NCBI RefSeq assembly: GCF_002803085.1 | Contig: NZ_NNBJ01000003.1 | Span: 399,798-463,797 of the forward strand | Direction: 5' to 3' | Length of the DNA stretch: 64,000 nucleotides | DNA from: Streptomyces sp. CB01201 | Lineage (GTDB): Bacteria > Actinomycetota > Actinomycetes > Streptomycetales > Streptomycetaceae | In this document: positions 60,028 through 64,000 of the stretch, one piece after another | How the letters are laid out: every line of letters starts with the position of its first letter | Numbering within the stretch: the first letter of the stretch is position 1 | Position numbers and translations under genes: made by a program | Notes under the pieces: generated by a model | The model's input: the letters and a program-made list of their open reading frames with translations, nothing else | Told to the model about the DNA's origin: nothing | Database searches by the model: none

Positions 60028-61224
60028 GTGGAACTGACTCTCCTCGGCACCGGGGCCCCCGCCGGCCTGCCGCGCCCCGACTGTCCCTGCGCCGCGTGCG
60101 CCCTCGCCCGTGGCAAGGACGCCCGCGCCGCCACCGCCCTGCTCGTCGACGGCGCGCTGCTGCTCGACCTCACCCCGGGCGCGGCGCTCGCCGCCGCGCG
60201 CGCCGGGCACTCGCTCGCCGGGGTGCGCCAGGTGCTGCTCACCCATCCGCACGACGGACCGGCCGTGGAGCTGCCCGCCGGCCTGCCCGCGGCGGGCCGG
60301 GTGCCGGACGGTCGCAGGCTGACGCTGATCAGCGGGCACCGGGTCCGCGCCGTGCCGCTGGACTCGCCGGGCACCGGCTACGAGGTGACGTCCCCCGAGG
60401 GCGAGCGGCTCCTCTACCTGCCACCGGGCGGCGCCCCCGCGGGCCCGGCCGAAGTGCGGCCGTACGACATGGTGGTGGCCGATGTGTCCGGGCGGCCGGA
60501 CGCGCTCGCGCGGCTGCGGGCGGCCGGCGGCATCGGTCCGGCGACCGATGTGATCGCCGTGCACATCGACCACGACGTCCCACCCGGGCGGGAGTTGGAG
60601 CGCCGGCTCGCCGCGCTCGGCGCACGTGCGGTGCCGGACGGCACGACCCTGATCGTCGGCGAGTACCACGCGGTGCCCGATCTGCCGCGCCGCACGCTCG
60701 TCCTGGGCGGCGCCCGCTCCGGCAAGTCGGTGGAGGCCGAGCGGCGCCTGGCGGGCTTCCCCGGCGTCGTCTACGTGGCGACGGGCGGCGGCCGGGACGG
60801 CGACGCGGAGTGGGCGGCGCGGGTCGGCCTGCACCGCGAGAGGCGGCCCGCCTCCTGGCGTACCGAGGAGACCTGCGAGCTCGCGCCGCTGCTCGACCAG
60901 CCAGGCCCGCCGCTCCTGATCGACTGTCTGGCACTGTGGCTGACCGACGCGATGGACCGGGTCGGCGCCTGGGACGACGAGAAGTGGGCGGCGGGCGGCG
61001 AGCGCGCGCTGAAGGAGCGCACGGAGGAACTCGTCGCGACGGTGCGGTCCACCGCGCGGACGGTGGTGGCGGTGAGCAACGAGGTGGGCTCGGGCGTGGT
61101 CCCCGCGACCTCGTCGGGAAGGCGGTTCCGGGACGAACTGGGGCGCCTGAACGCGGCGTTCGCGGGCGAGTGCGAGCAGGTCCTGCTCGTCGTCGCGGGG
61201 CAGGCGCTCACATTGCGCGGCTGA
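60028..61224 (+). CDS. cobU: Adenosylcobinamide kinase/guanylyltransferase fused to a degenerate metallo-hydrolase domain
   Basis: A 398-aa two-domain protein. Residues 1-220 resemble a PhnP-like beta-lactamase fold (LTLLGTGAPAGLPRPDCPC), but the HxHxDH metal motif reads THPHDGPA, so it lacks usual ligands. Residues 228-398 form CobU, with P-loop VLGGARSGKSVEAE, VYVATGGG, EETCELAPLL, LWLTDAM and VSNEVGSGVVP, converting adenosylcobinamide to its GDP form in B12 assembly. GTG at 60028 has GGGAGG at 9 nt; GTG 60022 is too close. cobT follows by 30 bp. Confidence 0.92.
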   Translation: MELTLLGTGAPAGLPRPDCPCAACALARGKDARAATALLVDGALLLDLTPGAALAAARAGHSLAGVRQVLLTHPHDGPAVELPAGLPAAGRVPDGRRLTLISGHRVRAVPLDSPGTGYEVTSPEGERLLYLPPGGAPAGPAEVRPYDMVVADVSGRPDALARLRAAGGIGPATDVIAVHIDHDVPPGRELERRLAALGARAVPDGTTLIVGEYHAVPDLPRRTLVLGGARSGKSVEAERRLAGFPGVVYVATGGGRDGDAEWAARVGLHRERRPASWRTEETCELAPLLDQPGPPLLIDCLALWLTDAMDRVGAWDDEKWAAGGERALKERTEELVATVRSTARTVVAVSNEVGSGVVPATSSGRRFRDELGRLNAAFAGECEQVLLVVAGQALTLRG

Positions 61225-61254
61225 CGTCCACCCGCTGGCGGTACTGTTCGGCAA

Positions 61255-62340
61255 ATGAGCAGGCTGAACCTGGACGACTTCTCCGATCTGATCGAACGCC
61301 CCGACAACGGCGTGCGGCGTGACGCCGAGGAACGCCGGGAGCGGCTGACCGTGCCGCCCGGCGCGCTCGGCCGGCTCGACGAGCTGGCCACCTGGCTGTC
61401 GGCGGCGCAGGACGCCAACCCGGTCCGGGCCGTCGAGCGCCCCCGCGTGATCCTCTTCGCCGGGGACCACGGCGTGGCCGGGCTCGGCGTCTCGGCCCGC
61501 CCCGCCTCCTCCGCGCACACCCTCGTACGGTCCGTCCTGGACGGCGGGAGCCCCGTCGCGGTGCTCGCCCGCCGCCAGGGCGCCTCGGTCCGCGTCGTCG
61601 ACGCCGGCCTGGACTGCGACCCCGCCCTGCTGCCCGAGGACGTCGTACGCCACCGGGTGCGGCGCGGCAGCGGCCGCATCGACATCGAGGACGCCCTGAC
61701 CGTCGAGGAGGCGGAGGCGGCCGTCCGGCTCGGCATGCGCATCGCCGACGAGGAGGCCGACTCCGGCACCGACCTGGTGGTGCTCGGCGACCTCAGCGTG
61801 GGCGGCACCACCCCGGCGGCGGTGCTGATCGCGGCGCTGTGCGGCACGGACGCCTCGGTGGTCACCGGGCGCGGCGGCGCCGGGATCGACGACCTGGCCT
61901 GGATGCGCAAGTGCGCCGCGATCCGCGACGCACTGCGCCGGGCGCGGCCGGTTCTCGGCGACCAGCTCGAACTTCTGGCGGCGGTGGGCGGCGCGGACCT
62001 TGCCGCCGCCACCGGTTTCCTGTTGCAGTGTGCGGTGCGCAGACTGCCGGTGATCCTGGACGGGGTCGTCTCGTCGGCCTGTGCGCTGGTGGCCCAGCGG
62101 GCGGCCTTCCGGGCTCCGGACTGGTGGCTGGCGGGCCAGTTGAGCGGCGAGCCGGGCCAGGCGAAGGCGCTGGACCGGATGGCGCTCAACCCTCTGCTCG
62201 ATCATGGCGTCACAGTGGGCGAAGGAACCGGGGCATTGCTCGCTCTTCCCCTCGTACAAGCCGCGGCCGCCCTGGCCGCGGAGCTGCCCGAGCGCACCGA
62301 CCCGCGCGCGGAGAGCACCGAGGAGAGCAGCGACGCGTGA
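61255..62340 (+). CDS. cobT: Nicotinate-nucleotide-dimethylbenzimidazole phosphoribosyltransferase
   Basis: Makes alpha-ribazole phosphate for the lower ligand of cobalamin; 361 aa. Landmarks are PPGALGRLDELA, FAGDHGVAGLGVS, VLGDLSVGGTTPAAVLI, TGRGGAGIDD and the catalytic Glu in VTVGEGTGALLA. A TACTGT -10 lies 7 nt before the ATG, suggesting an internal leaderless promoter inside the cobU-cobT gap. No cobalamin riboswitch is visible here, although both genes serve B12 salvage. Confidence 0.96.
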   Translation: MSRLNLDDFSDLIERPDNGVRRDAEERRERLTVPPGALGRLDELATWLSAAQDANPVRAVERPRVILFAGDHGVAGLGVSARPASSAHTLVRSVLDGGSPVAVLARRQGASVRVVDAGLDCDPALLPEDVVRHRVRRGSGRIDIEDALTVEEAEAAVRLGMRIADEEADSGTDLVVLGDLSVGGTTPAAVLIAALCGTDASVVTGRGGAGIDDLAWMRKCAAIRDALRRARPVLGDQLELLAAVGGADLAAATGFLLQCAVRRLPVILDGVVSSACALVAQRAAFRAPDWWLAGQLSGEPGQAKALDRMALNPLLDHGVTVGEGTGALLALPLVQAAAALAAELPERTDPRAESTEESSDA

Positions 62341-62433
62341 GTCACGGCGGAGCCGGGGGCCTCCCCGGCTCCGCCTGCGGCCGCTGTGAAACGCTTTGCC
62401 CCCATATCATCGCGTTTCATGGGAGAAGTCCGC

Positions 62434-64000
62434 TTGAGCACCACTGAAGGAACGAATCGGAGCACCCCCCGCTCACGCACCGGGGCGGCGTTCGCCGTCT
62501 GGTACCTGCGCGTGGTCACGTTCATCAACTTCCTCAGTGCCGTGTGGGTGACCCTCGGCCAGGGGCTGCGGCGGCACAACACCGACGACTACTTCACGCC
62601 GTATCTGCTCGAAGCCGGGTTCACCTCCGGTGTCGTCACGCTCTTCCTCGCCGTCACCATGCGCCGCCGCAAGCGGGCCGCCTGGATCCTCAACATGGTG
62701 CTCGGCGGCCTCTTCCTGATGCTGTTCGTGTTCGCCATGACGTTCCCGGAGATCCACCGCTACGCCCAGAACTGGATCTCGCTCGTCCTGACCGCCGCGT
62801 TCGTGCTCGCCCTCCTGGTGGGCCGCCGCGAGTTCTACGCCAAGGGCGACCGCTCCAACCCGCTGGCCGCGATCGTCACCGCCGTCGGCGGCCTGCTCGT
62901 CACCTCGCTCATCGCGGCGGTCCTGGTCAGCGCCACCAACACCTATGACGGCACCGACCAGTCGACGTTCCTGCGGCGCTGGCGCTACGGCGTGATGCGC
63001 CTGGTGTTCCTCGTCCCCGACGACCGGCACACCCAGGGCGTCACCACCCCCGGCTGGGTCAACGTCACCATCAACGTGCTGGCCACGCTGCTCCTGATCG
63101 CGGTCATCTACGCGGCCTTCCGCAACCGCAGGGCCGTCGACCCGCTCACCGTCGAGGACGAGGAGAAGCTCCGGGCCCTCCTGGACAAGCAGGGCGAGCG
63201 CGACTCGCTCGGCTACTTCGCGCTGCGCCGCGAGAAGGCCGTCATCTGGTCCCCGACCGGCAAGGCCGCCGTCACCTACCGCGTCATCAACAGCGTCTCG
63301 CTGGCCTCCGGCGACCCGATCGGCGACCCCGAGGCCTGGCCCGGCGCGATCGAGCCCTGGCTGGCCGAGGCCCGCGCGCACGGCTGGATCCCGGCCGTCA
63401 CCGGCGCCAGCGAGGAGGCCGGGCAGATCTACGCCCGGCACGGCCTGGACGCCCTGGAGATGGGCGACGAGGCGATCGTGGAGACCGCCGAGTTCACCCT
63501 GGAGGGCCGCGCGATGCGGACCGTGCGCCAGGCGTACAACCGGGTGAAGAGGGCCGGGTACGAGGTGCGGATCCGCCGTCATGCGGACATTCCTGCCCAA
63601 GAGATGAACGAACTCCTGCGCAAGGCCGACGACTGGCGCGACGGCGCCACCGAACGCGGCTTCTCCATGGCTCTCGGCCGGCTCGGCGACCCCGCCGACG
63701 GCCAGTGCATGATGCTCGAATGCTTCGACGGCGACGGCGAGTTGAGGGCGCTGCTCAGCTTCGTCCCCTGGGGCCCCGAGGGCCTCTCGCTCGACCTGAT
63801 GCGGCGTGACCGCGACTCCGAGAACGGCCTGATCGAGTTCATGGTGATCGAACTCCTCCAGCGGGCCAAGGAGATCAAGATCACTCAGGTCTCACTGAAC
63901 TTCGCGATGTTCCGTTCCGTCTTCGAGCGCGGCTCGAAGCTCGGGGCAGGACCCGTGCTGAGGCTGTGGCGTTCGCTCCTCAGCTTCTTCTCCCGCTGGT
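62434..64000 (+). CDS. Lysyl-phosphatidylglycerol synthase-like membrane protein (DUF2156), partial
   Basis: Open reading frame running off the right edge, at least 522 aa. TTG at 62434 has GGGAG at 8 nt; the ATG at 62419 is an alternative. The N-terminal ~220 residues have several helices (NMVLGGLFLMLFVFAMTFPE; AIVTAVGGLLVTSLIAAVLV). A DUF2156/GNAT-like domain follows from about 255: REKAVIWSPTGKAAVTYRVI, SLASGDPIGDPEAW, GRAMRTVRQAYNRVKRAG, ERGFSMALGRLGD, SLDLMRRD and SLNFAMFRSVF. This is the MprF/LysX aminoacyl-transferase fold. Whether a lysyl-tRNA synthetase part follows cannot be seen. Confidence 0.88.
   Translation, partial: MSTTEGTNRSTPRSRTGAAFAVWYLRVVTFINFLSAVWVTLGQGLRRHNTDDYFTPYLLEAGFTSGVVTLFLAVTMRRRKRAAWILNMVLGGLFLMLFVFAMTFPEIHRYAQNWISLVLTAAFVLALLVGRREFYAKGDRSNPLAAIVTAVGGLLVTSLIAAVLVSATNTYDGTDQSTFLRRWRYGVMRLVFLVPDDRHTQGVTTPGWVNVTINVLATLLLIAVIYAAFRNRRAVDPLTVEDEEKLRALLDKQGERDSLGYFALRREKAVIWSPTGKAAVTYRVINSVSLASGDPIGDPEAWPGAIEPWLAEARAHGWIPAVTGASEEAGQIYARHGLDALEMGDEAIVETAEFTLEGRAMRTVRQAYNRVKRAGYEVRIRRHADIPAQEMNELLRKADDWRDGATERGFSMALGRLGDPADGQCMMLECFDGDGELRALLSFVPWGPEGLSLDLMRRDRDSENGLIEFMVIELLQRAKEIKITQVSLNFAMFRSVFERGSKLGAGPVLRLWRSLLSFFSRW

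Overview
The window is chromosomal DNA of a Streptomyces or a very close relative. Support comes from the very high G+C, GTG/TTG starts behind GGAGG-type ribosome binding sites, an aa3-type cytochrome oxidase beside a diheme qcrCAB operon, a TrpE-TrpG fusion behind a WWW leader peptide, and a gene order that, from memory, matches the S. coelicolor SCO2113-SCO2175 neighbourhood. It is core-genome DNA: I see no phage, insertion sequence, CRISPR array, rRNA or tRNA, and nearly every gene belongs to a recognisable family.

Layout. 1-2.6 kb: bacterioferritin and its ferredoxin (bfr/bfd, with an iron-box-like site), then class II DAHP synthase with a translationally coupled upstream ORF. 2.6-9 kb: secreted amidase-type cell-wall protein, trpL attenuator and fused anthranilate synthase, D-lactate-type dehydrogenase, and a 6-phosphofructokinase with pyrophosphate-type residues and a Crp-like operator. 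9-13.3 kb: NarL-type two-component pair, acyltransferase, esterase and a small membrane protein. 13.8-18.8 kb: minus-strand genes including ROK glucokinase glkA, its SCO2127-like neighbour, an ArsA-like ATPase, a START-like protein and a metallophosphoesterase. 19-30.8 kb: acyl-CoA ligase, PimB'-like and GT87-like glycosyltransferases, a zinc-protease-like lipoprotein, two NlpC/P60 hydrolases, an NYN-domain coiled-coil protein, rhomboid protease and a stand-alone AsnC ligand-binding protein.

31-46 kb: a class V PLP enzyme behind a SAM-IV riboswitch and a six-codon upstream ORF, trpD, then the respiratory cluster ctaE-qcrC-qcrA-qcrB and ctaC-ctaD-ctaF. These two operons are separated by a receiver-like protein and an L,D-transpeptidase, and followed by a NifS-TusA fusion and a PfkB-family kinase. 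46-64 kb: two hypothetical proteins, an A-type Fe-S carrier, nadA with twin operators, an RND-type exporter with an upstream two-component system, PspA and its partner, a DUF3043 protein with a methyltransferase, a DegP-like protease, cobU (fused to a degenerate metallo-hydrolase domain), cobT, and the start of a lysyl-phosphatidylglycerol synthase-like gene cut by the right edge.

Together the genes cover aromatic/tryptophan supply (DAHP synthase, TrpEG, TrpD), glycolysis and glucose control (pfkA, glkA), the bc1-aa3 respiratory supercomplex, Fe-S/sulfur handling (PLP enzymes, TusA, ErpA-like, NadA), iron storage and envelope maintenance. The most interesting non-coding signals are the SAM-IV/uORF leader, composite A-B hairpin elements confined to three convergent intergenic regions, the coupled uORF before DAHP synthase, the paired palindromes before nadA and pfkA, and a set of genes whose -10 hexamer lies 6-8 nt before the start codon, suggesting leaderless transcripts.
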